NCBI GenBank assembly: GCA_036245525.1
Contig: BTPG01000008.1
Location: forward strand, 33,490,850 to 33,554,849
DNA: 64,000 nt
Reading direction: 5' to 3'
From: Semisulcospira habei
Lineage: Eukaryota > Mollusca > Gastropoda > Semisulcospiridae
Below are positions 33,107-44,980 of this stretch, in pieces. The notes under the pieces are model-generated. The model had not been told where the DNA came from, made no database searches, and saw only the letters and a list, made by a program, of their open reading frames with translations. How positions within the stretch are numbered: position 1 is the stretch's first letter; each line of letters starts with the position of its first letter. The position numbers were made by a program, and so were the translations under genes.

Positions 33107-33966
33107 ATATGTGTACACGGAAACAGACTGTGTCGTTCTGATGCTTGCAAAACACAGGCTTCTCACACATAGTGCGTTCGGGACGTTAATGTGAAGGCGA
33201 ATATGTTGGTGTACAGTGCATCAGTGACGTCAGTGTTGCCTCACCACTTATCACTGTCGGTCACACGTCGGAATGATAATTGCAGCTCGGTAAAAAGAAA
33301 AAAAGAAGAACATTTTCCTACAACTGCCAGAGATTTGCATCTTTAGGACTGAAAAGTCCAACAGGGTGTTGCCGCCAACAGCCGCAAAACAAAAACGATT
33401 CCTCCACCCTGCCAGACAAAACTCGGCGAGGGTGCAAAACCGCAAATCCTGATCGTCAGTCTACGGCATGCAGTTGGGAAGTCTTAGGCTGAAGCCTTTT
33501 GGCGCGGTGGCTGCCGAGAAACATTGATGTAAATCAGTGAGGCAGAGCTTTGGGACTGGGATTTAAATTGCCCTACCCCCTTCCCCAGTCTCCACTAACC
33601 ATGCAGGCAGGGCACTGAACTCCAATAATAATCGGTTTTTGTCTACCGTATTAAAAAAAAAAATACGGTAGACTTTGAAATCCGCAGTTTTTGGCGTGCG
33701 GCTCAGAAATTCTGGCAAAGAAGTAACCAGATAAAAATGTGTGCATAAGCCTGCTGTTTGTCCCGGCCCTGGGGTAGGATTAAGTCAAATTGTGACCTGT
33801 AAGCCCTAGCTAGGCGTGAAAATCAACAAGAAAATTGCAAAGTTGATTCTCTGATACGTCAAATATTAGTATTGCGATGAGTGACGTATAACATCGAGTC
33901 GTCACTATGAACACAGCGTCGTGGGACACTTGAAGCTTGACTGAATTGACGTCATATCGCTCGTAC

Positions 33967-34188
33967 TATTATTCTTCTTCAAAATACCTTACGAATGGCG
34001 GGAATCGCCGTGTGTCCGTCTTTATTTCTGTGTGTAAGTGTGTGTGGATCAGAGGGTGGGTTAGAGTAAAAGGAGATGGATTCCTGTTGCTACACGAGCG
34101 TACTAATGACGGGAAGCGCCGTGTGTCCGTCTTTATTTGTGTGCGCCGATGTGTGTGTTGATCAGGGGTTGGCTTAAGAGAGGAGGGA
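33967..34188. repeat. Two-unit 111-bp tandem repeat
   Basis: CGCCGTGTGTCCGTCTTTAT occurs at 34006 and 34117. The flanking parts also align. Confidence 0.75.
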
Positions 34189-34452
34189 AATGGATGAGCG
34201 TAATAAGCCTAAAATATGAACAACCCTGAATGTTCCTAAAAGATTAACGCATCTGAGCTCCAAACAATACGGTAGACTTTGGGATGAAATCCTCATCTTG
34301 TTTTTTTTTTTTTTTTTTTCTCACGTCGGGCAGTCTTTGATTTTCAGTCTCGGTGTATGAAGCATTGAAGTACATGAGGTGGTTTCCTTTAGAGCATACG
34401 TTACGGTTTTTTTTTTTCTTTCTGTGCGTAAATCTTTTCACCAAAAGTAACA

Positions 34453-34513
34453 TCCCAATGCGCAAAAGGCCATTTGGCCGACGTCGGCCAAATGGCCTTT
34501 TTGCGCATTGGGA
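34453..34513. mobile_element. Pal-E palindromic element, compact copy
   Basis: CCCAATGCGCAAAAGGCCAT TTGGCCGACGTCGGCC with near-perfect inverse. Confidence 0.8.
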
Positions 34514-34844
34514 TAACTGCTGACTCTCCATCCCACCCCAAACGCACAGGGCTGTAGTGCATAACGGTGCATACTAATCTCCTGCATATAGCACGCACAG
34601 TCTCACGCTGATACTTTAGGTGCTGCTCGTTTAAGACTGAGAGGAGCACTGATGTACATTGGATCGACTCTTACTGGGTGTCAACAACAGAGCGGAGTTG
34701 CCACAACAGCGCATAACGGATCTATTCCACCCGCAGACGTTCAGGATGAACTCAAAATCCCTCTACAAGAACGGCAATTCCTTGAGTTTCTGCTTCGATG
34801 ACTTTCTACGCGCTAAACACAGAAACAGATATGGGTTCATTGTT

Positions 34845-34915
34845 GCCAGCAAGAGGCATGGTTCCTAAGGAGCCCCTGCATTCTGCAGGGGCGCAAGAGG
34901 ATATGTGCAAGAGGC
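34845..34915. mobile_element. Degraded Pal-B core
   Basis: GCAAGAGGCATGGTTCCTAA GGAGCCCCTGC and GCAGGGGCGCAAGAGGATAT. Confidence 0.5.
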
Positions 34916-34919
34916 AGAC

Positions 34920-35353
34920 GGAAAGGATACCGGCGTTCGCTGTGTGAGCCCTAAACCATACTGGTATGGAGAGTGCGGCAGGGTTAGCGGGGTTGTATGG
35001 AGGGCGGGGCGCACAAAAACACAAATCTTGGTAACTCGACGTTTATGACAAAAACATAAGTTCCATCGGCTGAAACAGTTCGAGAGATTTCTATCGGTTG
35101 AAGCTGGTTCAAGGTCTGTGTAGGAGCAAGGTCGCTCCCGCCGCGTCATTGTGACTGACAAAAGTTCAAGACAAAAACTTGTGAACTGAGTTTTAAAAAA
35201 GAGCATGCTCAAAATATGATTTATCTGTTAAATTAGAGAAGTGTGGGAAATACTCACAAAGTGTTTGCTTACTTGTTTTAACTGGAAAATATTTGTAAAC
35301 TTCAAGGTTGAATAACAGCTGGGCAACATTGCGCAAAAGCGGTGCTTTCGACT

Positions 35354-35391
<38 letters not shown>

Positions 35392-36160
35392 TGTTGGGGA
35401 TTGAGACGGACCGTGCACGCATCTACCTGTCGAACAAAAGGTCCTCGGGCCATGGTCGTCGCTAGGGAGAGATTTAATAAACACGTAACTTCACGGGGTG
35501 ATTTCGCATCAGGGCGTTCAATCAAGACATCCCGATCAAATAGACTTTACGGTTAGGAATTCATCAGGACGTAAGAATTGCACGTATTTCGACAGAAACA
35601 GTGGATATCGCGTGTTTGTCCAGCCTTTTAATCTACTGTTTCCGTCGAAACACATGCAATGAGCGACTTAGCTTACTGCTGCTGCCGCAAGGTGGCGTAA
35701 ACATAAAAAGGGGCTAAACTCGGCATTCACAGTGTTTTAGTTGATCCAGTCTGTCCGTGCACTGACATTATCTTGGGTCCTCGCGATACTACTACTGCAT
35801 GCCACGGGTATGTCGTGGTCTGTTCCCAGGCCGCTTTCGTTTTCATCTGGTATATCGCACAGTAGGATTAGTTAATGTGATTTCAAACTTACTGAGCTTA
35901 GCGTGTCCGGATTCTATTTTCTATGTCATCCAATCGGGCACCGAGTTTAGGAGCGATATACTTGCGGCCTGTAGTGTAGCGCGAGTACTGAAGCCTATGC
36001 ACACGGACAGCTATCACTGACCTAAAACACCGAGAATAGTGACTTTTCCCCTTACTTGCTTATGAAAACAGCGACACCCCCGCACGGCAGCAGGAGAAGA
36101 CAATTTCAGCTAAGTCGACCATTTTGATTTAATTCATTTATTTACAGTAAACTGTAGAGG
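34920..36160. other. Mostly unassigned sequence
   Basis: A 30-bp T tract at 35358-35387 and a diverged relative of the 9574-9625 palindrome at 35570-35660. Otherwise only short ORFs without resemblance to known families. Confidence 0.3.
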
Positions 36161-36165
36161 TACTT

Positions 36166-36352
36166 TTAACTCATTCAGCCCCGACACACCACAGCAATAC
36201 ATGCGTCGAGCATGACAGCAAGCGTGGTGCCAGAATAGCTTGGCGCCCATAGGCGCCAAGCTATTCTGGCACCACCCTTGAACTATTCATACTCGATCTG
36301 TCTCTTAGAATTGAATTACAGTCCAGCAGAGGGCAACTTCAAAATTTGGGGC
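36166..36352. mobile_element. Pal-A MITE
   Basis: TTAACTCATTCAGCCCCGAC left end and GCCAGAATAGCTTGGCGCC core with inverse. Confidence 0.78.
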
Positions 36353-36370
36353 CCATGGGGCAGGCTGTGT

Positions 36371-36439
36371 AAACTCCCAGAACTAAATAACTTCCATTCT
36401 ACGGAACGAACGTCATTTAGTTCTGGTAGTTTAAGAGTT
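36371..36439. mobile_element. Pal-G element
   Basis: ACTCCCAGAACTAAATAACT TCCATTC with a mismatched inverse ending AGTTTAAGAGTTAA. Confidence 0.7.
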
Positions 36440-36766
36440 AACCAGTTCACTGCCGAGAGGAAAGCGAACACCACTCCACTGCAAGGACATAGATTCTCAT
36501 GGTCCCCACACATGCAGCGGCACGTGAGCATCTATGCCTATTGCTGACCCCACTTTGTAGACATGTTCCTTTGTACTGATACCCGATGCGCAAAAGGCCA
36601 TCGGGCCGTGCGCGGACCAACGGCGGCCGACGTTGGCCCGATGGCCTGGCCTTTGCGCACCGGGCTGTAGGAGGGGCCCTCAAGACGCCACGCCTTTGCG
36701 CTCTTTGGCGTTGAATTAAGAAAGATTTCGCGAACGTCCAACTTTCGTGGAAGTTAAGGGGCTAAA
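36438..36766. mobile_element. Pal-B element with a Pal-E element inside its right arm
   Basis: TTAACCAGTTCACTGCCGAG left end, degraded core at 36484-36547. Pal-E (CCCGATGCGCAAAAGGCCAT .. ) occupies 36584-36663. The TGGAAGTTAAGGGGCTAAAC end follows. Confidence 0.6.
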
Positions 36767-37135
36767 CTTAGCAGTTAAGTTGTAAGTAGACTCCACTGTG
36801 CAATTGTTCTGTCTGTCCTTTCTGTTACGCCTTTTGGTAGCGGAAACAGCGGTTGAAGGTCGGTATGTGTTGCCGGCTAGTTAATGTCAGGACTGTTCGT
36901 GTTCGGGGCACGTGTTTCGCGTGCCAGTTGCCGGTACGTCTTCTTGCCTATAAAAGTCCCTGCGTCTGCTGTCCCACTATGATGCTTGCAGTTGGACCGA
37001 ATGTTTCATCGAGGAAAAGTGTTATGAAAGAGACAGATCTTTGGACACATTTGCGGCTGACGTGAAAAAAAAAAGATATCTGCTGATATCGTTTCAAATC
37101 TGTTGAAAAGTCTAGTGTGTCATCGCTGAGATTTC

Positions 37136-37205
37136 TTAAAACTCCCAGAACTAAATGACTTCCATTCTATCAAATGGAAGTCATTTAGTTTTCAAAGTGA
37201 GTTAA
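37136..37205. mobile_element. Pal-G element with TTAA at both ends
   Basis: TTAAAACTCCCAGAACTAAA .. TTTTCAAAGTGAGTTAA; 70 bp. Confidence 0.8.
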
Positions 37206-37316
37206 ATCTGAAATACTCTCTGACCAGACATATAGACACGAGTTGTTTCTTGTGTCCGGTTTGTAGGAGGGGCCCTCTGAAAACGCCACGCGGAATCGAC
37301 GGCTCTCAGCAGGCAC

Positions 37317-37559
37317 AAAATGACCCATATCATACTGAGGCTAAAAGCTTCAAATTTGTACACTGCCGCCATATGCAAGCTACACTATAGTACTTACAGA
37401 TAAGACATAGACCAATGGCTTCAGTTCAAGGGTGCTGCCAGAATAGCTTGGCGCCTAGAGACGCCAAGCCGCTATTCCGGCACTACCCTTTCACTTACTA
37501 TTTCAGTTACCTGTCCAACTTATTTCACACATTGATGTATTCCGAATGATAAGGGTTAA
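37317..37559. mobile_element. Pal-A2 MITE
   Basis: TGACCCATATCATACTGAGG .. CGAATGATAAGGGTTAA. Close relative of 29273-29496. Confidence 0.78.
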
Positions 37560-37721
37560 GTAGACAGCCTTGGTTTGTTTGTTTTCTGTTGAGAGTCTCC
37601 CTCCCCCCACCTTTCCCACCCCGCTGGAAATTGAGTCAACTGTTAATTGTGTTGTTCCGCTTCCGAGGCCCGTTTCCTTTTTTATTGGTTGTTTCTGAGG
37701 ACTCACAACTATATTCCGGCC

Positions 37722-37880
37722 TTAACCCCTTTCATCCTGATACATTGCTTTAAATAAATTTGACTATTTCAGTTCAAGGGTGGTGTCAGAATAGCTTGGC
37801 GCCTCAGGCGCCAAGCTATTCTGGCACCATCCTTGAATTGAAATAGTTTGTGCATCTCCTAAACTGTAATGTAATTATGA
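37722..37880. mobile_element. Pal-A2-type MITE, right end unclear
   Basis: TTAACCCCTTTCATCCTGAT left end. GCCAGAATAGCTTGGCGCC-type core as TCAGAATAGCTTGGCGCC with inverse. Confidence 0.65.
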
Positions 37881-37974
37881 CGACATTTGGTGTTTGGTCT
37901 ACGATACTGGTTTCGCATTGACCAACAGTAACGGACTGCGTCGCTCTCAGGCTCACCCTGCGACCGCTCATGAG

Positions 37975-38290
37975 AATCAAATAATAATAATAAAAAAAGG
38001 ATTTATAAGGCGCCCATACATTGTAAGATGCTCTAGGCGCCGTACATATGAACAAGAAAATATTACACAAAAAGCGATAAAACAAAAAGCACACGTACAA
38101 TTACAAAAACAAAAAACAAACAAACAAAAAAAAAACAACAACTAAATACATAAACACTTTAAGTCAGGTTGGGAAAAGATGGGTTTTAAGACTGCGTTTA
38201 AAACTGGCACTAGACTCGCTGTGTCTCAAGGATTTAGGAAGATCATTTCGGACTGTTGGACCCTGGTAAAAAGATCAGTCTTTGCCCAAA
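37975..38290 (-). mobile_element. 3' end of a CR1/L2-group LINE
   Basis: On the minus strand FGQRLIFLPGSNS.. and CGCAGTCTTAAAACCCATCT, then TTTATAAATCC.. and ATTATTATT. Sister of 29500-29915 and keeps the empty TTAA site. Confidence 0.72.
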
Positions 38291-38612
38291 TCGGTCTATG
38301 CCTCTTGCTCATAAGGACTGGCTCGATTTAACTCTATTCCGTCAAGACGATCTGCAGGAGACCTAGATTGATTCTCATGAGAATTTTTACCTCTTGCTCA
38401 GACTGACTCGGCCCGTTTATAGGCTGTATCTCTGCCTATCAATGAGGAGACCCAGGGGTTCAGCCTATGATTAGTCTGGATACCAAGCTGACATGGCGGC
38501 GTGCTCTGTGTGGGTGAGGAAAGGACAAAGTCACAGCGGAAAATGTTATTATATGGACCAGCGCACGTGCAGACAGTTTACGGTCACGTCCTCACTGTCG
38601 CTACGTCTGTGA

Positions 38613-38734
38613 GGGGCCTGATGATGGTTTTTTGACTAAATGCAAACCCGCTGCGCCACCGCGTGCGCGCCACGGCGCGCACGCGTTGGGGCAGCGGATT
38701 TGCATTTAGTCGAAGCAACATCGTCAGACCCCTA
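38613..38734. mobile_element. Pal-D palindromic element
   Basis: GGGGCCTGATGATG.. TTTGACTAAATGCAAACCCG with inverse ending CATCGTCAGACCCC. TCTGTGAGG occurs just outside both ends, but not directly abutting on the right. Confidence 0.7.
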
Positions 38735-38810
38735 TGGTCTGTGAGGTAGATGTCTTTACCGTTGTATCACTGTCACTTTCATTGCACCCCACACTCACAC
38801 CGGCCTCGGA

Positions 38811-39080
38811 CAAAATCTTCAGTTTTATGAGAGAGTCAAATATTTTTGAGTATTTGTAGACGAGGTGAATTTTATTATTTTGACCCTTTCGGCCGGGAGC
38901 CGTCTGTAGACTTTCACTTTTAAAGTCATGTGCGACATTTAGCCCGAAATATTTAAAAAAAAAAAAAATTTACATCTTGTCTTAAGACCTTTCAAGTTGT
39001 CTGGCTGGCCAGTTTTTACTCTTCCCGCCGCGAGTGAGCTGGCCTTTGTCACCTGCTCGGCGTTGAACCCAAATAACTAA
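38811..39080 (+). mobile_element. I-clade LINE 3' tail
   Basis: GACAAAATCTTCAGTTTTAT .. ACCTGCTCGGCGTTGAACCC AAATAACTAAA. Confidence 0.75.
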
Positions 39081-39276
39081 ATATCTATAACCACATCCCA
39101 GACGAAAACGGAAGATAAACGTTTCTCTTTACGTCAATGGCTTATGAAAGCACATCGCTGCCAGAAACTGCCTGGAGACGTGTGTGACTTGAGGGGTCGT
39201 ATCATCTAGCCGTTATCTGTAAACCCGAGGGTCAATCAAGGCCAGATAACCGGTTAGTGGTGCAGTCAAATTGTTT

Positions 39277-39489
39277 TCAACCCATTTCGCCCCAAGGCCC
39301 CATTTCCAAAAATTTTAGAAGTGTCACCTGACAACTATGTACCAGTTGCAGGAGATGGACCGACCATGATAATTCAAGGGTAGTGCCAGATTAGCTTGCG
39401 CTTCCGGCGCCAAGCTAATCTGGCACTACCCTTGAATTATCATGGTTGGTGCATCTGCTGCTGCGGGGCGTCGGGGCTAAACGGGTTAA
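39277..39489. mobile_element. Pal-C MITE
   Basis: TCAACCCATTTCGCCCCAAG .. GGGGCTAAACGGGTTAA, core GACCATGATAATTCAAGGGT. Confidence 0.85.
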
Positions 39490-39904
39490 ACACGTATTTG
39501 CAAGCCCACTCAGTGTCCGGGTTCACACACTTTCGTACTGCCCCTCGTATAGCGCTGAATAAAAGAAAGTCACGTCCCCAGGACACTGACTCTCGGAACG
39601 GAAGGATTGACTTGATGTTTTAAAATATCAATTCAGTGAGAAATTTTCTGTCATGATACACCCCAGCATTGATTTGTTCAGACAAAATGTCAGTACAAAT
39701 GTTGATGATTTAGCAGGAAACGTCACTGATGTTTTACAAACCAGTACAGCAAACACCATAGTTAAATTAAATATGCCCGACTCATATAGGTAAACTTGTG
39801 TAATGCATGAACAGCTTAGATTTTTACGTTTCACGTTTAACAAGATTTTTTGGTTGCTGTTGTTGTTATCTGAAATCACCCAAATGTGAAAAGACATTAA
39901 ATAA

Positions 39905-40306
39905 CCCCCCCACCCCCCACCCGGGTCTGGCCTGGGGGAGTTGGGTGGGGTTCACTACTTTTTAGTTCCCAGGGTCACCGTGGTCAGCCCCACAGGGTTG
40001 GTTTTCCTCTTTATTCTGGGACATGTGTTTCTGTCTACCCTTGGTCCATTCACCTTATTTTCCTTTTTTAAACTCTCCCTACTGTCTGCGCTGCCTGTAG
40101 CTCTTGATGTTGGATGTGTGTTGCTAAATGGTCTTAGCTTTAGTTAGGCCCCATGTTGTAGGTTTATTTAACGTATTGGACCGGCTGGCGACATACATTC
40201 AATATTCTGTTTTGTTTTTTTTTTTTTCACAAGCAGTGCAGGCACGTCCTGAGAAAGTCTTGTTGCTGTCGAGACGTTAAGCAATGTACAATCAATCAAT
40301 CAATCA
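39905..40306 (+). mobile_element. SINE Z, full-length copy
   Basis: ATTAAATAA duplicated at 39896-39904 and 40307-40315. Head CACCCGGGTCTGGCCTGGGG, tail (CAAT)n. Confidence 0.88.
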
Positions 40307-40319
40307 ATTAAATAAAATT

Positions 40320-40865
40320 CATTCACCCATAAACTCCTGCATTGAGAGAAATGTATTGTTCCGAACCGTGAAATGTCTCCTTATAAAGTCAGACTTTGGG
40401 TTTCGGTGTCTTTAATTAGAAAAATGAATCATAATTAAAGGGTCATTACGCGTAAATTTGAAGACACTTTTCAGCACCATTTGTGTTTGTTATGCCTTGT
40501 CGACACAGCTAATGAACTATAACAGCAGTTGGGACACACAGCAAAAGCACACGCGTAATCGTTCTTATTTATTGTGCACTGCCGTTAGTGTGTCAATCTA
40601 TATCTAGCTGTTTCTCGTACTGATAGAGTTGTATTTGTAGAGCGGAGCGGAGCCATTGTCAGGTTACTTGATATAAAGACGACGTGTGCTGAAGCGGATT
40701 GTCCTGTGTCTAAATGAATCATAACTAGACCTGTGTGTAGCGTTTCGTAACTATCTGTTACAGAAGTGTGTCTTTAAACAGTTACGGCGGTAGTGGGCCT
40801 TTAAAGTGTTGTAATTTAGTTGTAAGTATTGTTATTTAGTTCCCTTATACGTCAGCCACTGTACG
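40320..40865. other. No recognisable gene
   Basis: AT-rich sequence, short ORFs only. Confidence 0.3.
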
Positions 40866-40869
40866 TGCA

Positions 40870-41037
40870 GTTTTGTTTCTCAGTGGAAGCTTTTGTTCAT
40901 TCAACGACGAAAAACCACAATCGTCCAAGATATATGGACACAAATTGGTTTCAACAAGAGGCATCAGTGGATCCTCATGAGGATCCATGCCTCTTGCAGT
41001 TGGATCGTGTTCACCTTTTCTCGGCAGTGAAGAGGTT
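40870..41037. mobile_element. Degraded Pal-B MITE
   Basis: AAGAGGCATCAGTGGATCCT CATGAGGATCCATGCCTCTT and TTCTCGGCAGTGAAGAGGTTA. Confidence 0.65.
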
Positions 41038-41689
41038 AGTGACGGGAAGGCGTCGTATCTGCCCTTAAGCATACATCCTAAGGACCCGTAACCGGTATTT
41101 TCGAAAACGGGCAACATTTCCTTTCGATGTAGTCTGCGTATCCGTGTGACAAGATTGTGACAGGCCGCTTACTGAGGAAAACCATTCTGCTGACAAACAC
41201 TTGAACGCGGCGCGCGTCTGGTGACTGGACCCACGGCCTGCACTGGACCACGTGTGTGCTGATCTGTGATTTTGGACCTTACGGCTACACGCTAATCTGG
41301 CACCACCATTAACTTTTCATGGTCGATCGATCGCCTGTTGTTGTGCGTCGTAGCTAAATGGGTCAATACGCACTTGGATGTCCATGCATACTTCTGTCTC
41401 AGGCGAGCTTAGGTGGATAAAAGTTGTCCGGTTGGATGAGAGGAGGGTGGGGGAGGGGGGGGGGGAGGGGGGAGGGCTGTATGCCCTAAAATCATGATTC
41501 GTAATTGGCGTTTTTTGTTGTTGTTGTTGTTCTCGTGTTTCGTGATTGCAATTTTTTTTCATCGCCGTTATCCGTGAAAGAAAGGGTCGTCGTGAAACGT
41601 GAAAGCCCAAAAATGATTTTCGTGTTCCGTGAAAACGTCCTGGTTATCTCGTGAAACGTGAAAGTATTTTGCCGGAATGTAAAATACAT

Positions 41690-41773
41690 GTGTCGTTAGC
41701 GGTTTTAGTAGAGATGATTCCTGTTGCGGGGAATCATCGCGACTAAAATCGCTACCGACACGCAAAGGGTTAA
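41690..41773. mobile_element. Pal-H element
   Basis: GTAGAGATGATTCCTGTTGC GGGGAATCATCGCGACTAAA, right end CGCAAAGGGTTAA. Confidence 0.7.
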
Positions 41774-41884
41774 ATGAGGAAACAAATTACCTCTTTTTCA
41801 GGCGTGAAACGCGAATGCTACATTTGGGGATTCCTGAATCGCAAAATAAATCATCGTGAATCTGTGATGATGCCACTCATCATG

Positions 41885-42162
41885 ACATCCCACGGACAAA
41901 ATCTTCAGTTTTCTGAGAGAGTGCAATATTTGTAATAAGATTTGAGCATTCTTAGACTATGATGATTCTATTATTTTGACCTTTTTGTGACTCTGTAGAC
42001 GTTTCCTTTAAAGACCTGTGCGACATTTTAGCATGAAATATTTTAAAGATATATTTACATCTTGTCTTAAGACTTTTCTTTTAGTCTGGCTGGCCAGATT
42101 TTTATCCATCCATCCCTGAGATGGCCTTAGTTGCCTGCTCGGCGTTAAACCCAAAAACCTAA

Positions 42163-42165
<3 letters not shown>
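41885..42165 (+). mobile_element. I-clade LINE 3' tail
   Basis: GGACAAAATCTTCAGTTTTC .. TGCCTGCTCGGCGTTAAACC C, then (TC)n. Near-identical to 47995-48300. Confidence 0.82.

Positions 42166-42239
<74 letters not shown>
42166..42239. repeat. (TC)n microsatellite
   Basis: About 74 bp of TC. Confidence 0.97.
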
Positions 42240-42242
<3 letters not shown>

Positions 42243-42329
42243 TCGGGGTGATCTCCCTTGAATAAACAGGGCGGCCTTTTTGAGCTCTCTCAATTCAGTT
42301 TTGATTTGGGGGCTTCAGCCAAAGCGACA

Positions 42330-43217
42330 ATGCCTGTTGAAGGACTACCATCAGCAGTTGATGTCATCCTGAATGCCCTGCTAAAAGAAAACACCCTGTC
42401 ATCCTACAAAATCGACGGTAAGGGCGATACAACCATAGTTGTGCTTCGGCTGACCGGCGGCCCTCCACCCGACAAGATGTCAACATACCGGAGAAAACCA
42501 CCCTCCCAGATACTGCGTGACCAGACAAGAGCAGAGACACGGAAGCAAGAGAAAGATAGTAAGGAAAACGAACTTTTCCCGTCTTACAACCCGTTGTTTA
42601 TTCCAACACCACCAGAGAAGCAAATAAACAATGACACAATTACTTTATGCGTTGACCTACAAACCGACAACACACCGTGTGGTATTGGTCGCCCCCCACG
42701 TGAAACTCGCACGGAAAACAACGATCCTTGCATCACAAGGGCGAATAGACAGAACAACACAGAAAGCGTGACAACACAGCTAACATATGACCTACATGCT
42801 ATTGAAACGGAAGAGCTGGATGCTGGATCGACAGAAATAGACTTGGAAAAGACAGGTTATGACTTGGAACAAATAAAACAATACATCGGGGCAGTGGACA
42901 GAAGACTGCAGAGGCGTTTGAGGGACAGACAGAGAAATGTGGAATTTAAGAAAATTGTGCTTGACACTCGTTTCGAGAAGGAAATGTTCGTGTGTGAGAG
43001 TGACGATGTGGTTTTGTTGTTTGACAACAAAAACGAACATGTTGATCATTGGTTTTTCAAACGACTGTCAGGTGAACTCAATGAAGATGAGAATAAAGCC
43101 ATCAGCGATCTCCGACGCTGGGCGCCAATCAACCGTGTTCGCTATAAGGAGGTGTGTGAACGTGCTGAAATGGAATTGAAAATCATTCGAGCCTTTCTTC
43201 GACATTACATGGATTAG
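42330..43217 (+). CDS. Uncharacterised intact single-exon ORF (295 residues from the preferred ATG)
   Basis: An open frame runs from 42258 to TAG at 43215-43217. The ATG at 42330 follows GGGGCTTCAG|CCAAAGCGACA, which may be an acceptor or a leader, so I prefer it to the upstream ATG. The N-terminus (VDVILNALLKENTLSSYKI) and VVLRL suggest a small folded domain. A basic YRRKPPSQILRDQTRAETRK segment and a low-complexity middle follow. The last 110 residues are charged, helical and well ordered (RRLRDRQRN, FKKIVLDTRFEK, WAPINRVRYKEV). No catalytic motif was recognised. An AATAAA at 43456-43461 precedes GAGTCTTGAGTCTTGAGTC and a (TC)n tract. With (TC)n also upstream, retroposition or a transposon-borne ORF is possible. 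No function is assigned. Confidence 0.65.
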   Translation: MPVEGLPSAVDVILNALLKENTLSSYKIDGKGDTTIVVLRLTGGPPPDKMSTYRRKPPSQILRDQTRAETRKQEKDSKENELFPSYNPLFIPTPPEKQINNDTITLCVDLQTDNTPCGIGRPPRETRTENNDPCITRANRQNNTESVTTQLTYDLHAIETEELDAGSTEIDLEKTGYDLEQIKQYIGAVDRRLQRRLRDRQRNVEFKKIVLDTRFEKEMFVCESDDVVLLFDNKNEHVDHWFFKRLSGELNEDENKAISDLRRWAPINRVRYKEVCERAEMELKIIRAFLRHYMD

Positions 43218-43455
43218 GTGGACGCCGATTGTGCTGAAGTTTTCAGAGACTGTAGCCATCGCCAAAACTGTTTGTGAATTATTTATTTCATTGATAATGA
43301 CATTTCAAGTAATCAGTTTGTATTTTTCAAATATAAACTAAACATGGACTACCATGTTTGGAAAATATGTTTACAAGCATTGACCATTGTTTGTGAAGCT
43401 TTGTATAATCCCTTCCCCCACCCTCCCCTTGTGAATGGACCAGAAGGTCTGCCAC

Positions 43456-43461
43456 AATAAA
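43456..43461 (+). terminator. Candidate polyadenylation signal of the 42330-43217 ORF
   Basis: AATAAA about 240 bp past the stop codon, followed 7 bp later by the GAGTCTT repeat rather than a poly-A tract. Confidence 0.45.
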
Positions 43462-43482
43462 CTTTTTGAGTCTTGAGTCTTG

Positions 43483-43586
<104 letters not shown>

Positions 43587-44094
43587 CCCACCCCCCGCGC
43601 CTCCAGCCGTCCCCTTCTGTGATACGTACCTTCTGACAAGAACCTGGCACAGAATCTGCTGGGATGGGAGCTCCTGAAGCTGGAAATAAAAGTGATCGAT
43701 GGACAAACCAAAACTCCACTGTTTTCTTCAGGTCTTGAATTACAAACTGGATTACGCATGTGGTTTCTGTATCTGTAAAACAAAGCTCGGTTCTTAATGA
43801 AGTCTAGAGGCCAAACTCTGCAAACCAGTTCAACAGCGTACCCCATATTATCTGATAAGAACCATAGATGATCATGAGGTCCCAGCACACTGCAGGGGTT
43901 CTTGAGGATCTGTACTTCTCACTGCGTTCGGTTTCATCTGCGTTGTTCACTGAAACGTAGGTCATTGGCCGTTTCCGCTGTTATTGTAACCCCTAAACGT
44001 GTCTCGAGTTCCTGGCCAAAAAAGCCTGATTAGTCAGGCAGACTTTCTACCTTTTTGGAGCAAGAATAACAGAAATAGAACCGAATGGATCAGT

Positions 44095-44170
44095 TCATTT
44101 CAGCAATGGGCATAGATTCTCATGAGCCCCTGCATTCGCAGGGGCTCATGAGAATCTATGCCCCTTGCAG
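44095..44170. mobile_element. Pal-B core
   Basis: GGGCATAGATTCTCATGAGC CCCTGC with perfect inverse ending ATGAGAATCTATGCCCCTTGC. Confidence 0.72.
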
Positions 44171-44980
44171 ATCATGCGGGACAGGCCTGAGTGTTCCAGA
44201 AGTTTCCAGGGCGTTCAAAGGGCCAATGCAAATGCTGACGTGCATGGTGGGGAGCAACTCAGAGTCGGGCACTGAGTGCACACCTGTTTAGATCAGTTTT
44301 CTGTTCTCTGGGAAAGTGATCTGTTGCGGAATCTAGCGAAGCACTGCTTTGTGTGTTGTGATTGAAAATAACACTTATCTTGCGTCATTTTGTTTGCAAA
44401 CATGCAAGCATGCAAGCACGCACGCACGCACACATGCACACTGGTACCTCAATACCGAGAGGCACTTATGTTATATTGTTTGCTTGATAATTAACTTAGC
44501 CTGTGTTTTGCACTCGAAAACCTTTAACATTTAATATCGGCCACAATCCATCGCATCCCATCCACCCCATCCCATCCCATCCATCGACCAAGCAAGCAAT
44601 CATACAATCAAACAGTCGATAAATACATCACTCAATACATCACTCAGAAAAGGAACAAATCAACTGAGTCTTTTAGTCCATCCATCCACCAATTAACCCT
44701 AACACAGACTCATCCAATCATTCCATCCAGTCGTCGCGAGCCACCCGGCACGCCTCAAACTCTATAAATCATTTTGTTTGTTTTTCACACAGCTTTTGAA
44801 ATCTGAATTCTAGCGTGAACGACCTCTTGTTGGGTCCCAAACTCGGCGTCGACCCAACCTCGGTCAGAGTGACATATAATGCTCAGAAATAGTAAGGTAC
44901 ATTAACTTTTCAGCTTTAATTCTACAAGTTCCCAGAATGGGTATAATAACGGTTATATCAGTGATTAACCTTCCCATTGG

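Noticed and set aside
35799..36020. 73-residue ORF as a host exon
   Set aside because: No splice-site support or family resemblance; treated as a chance ORF.
44349..44760. Coding potential in the stretch before the fold-back element
   Set aside because: Low-complexity CATCC and CAATC repeats and short ORFs only.
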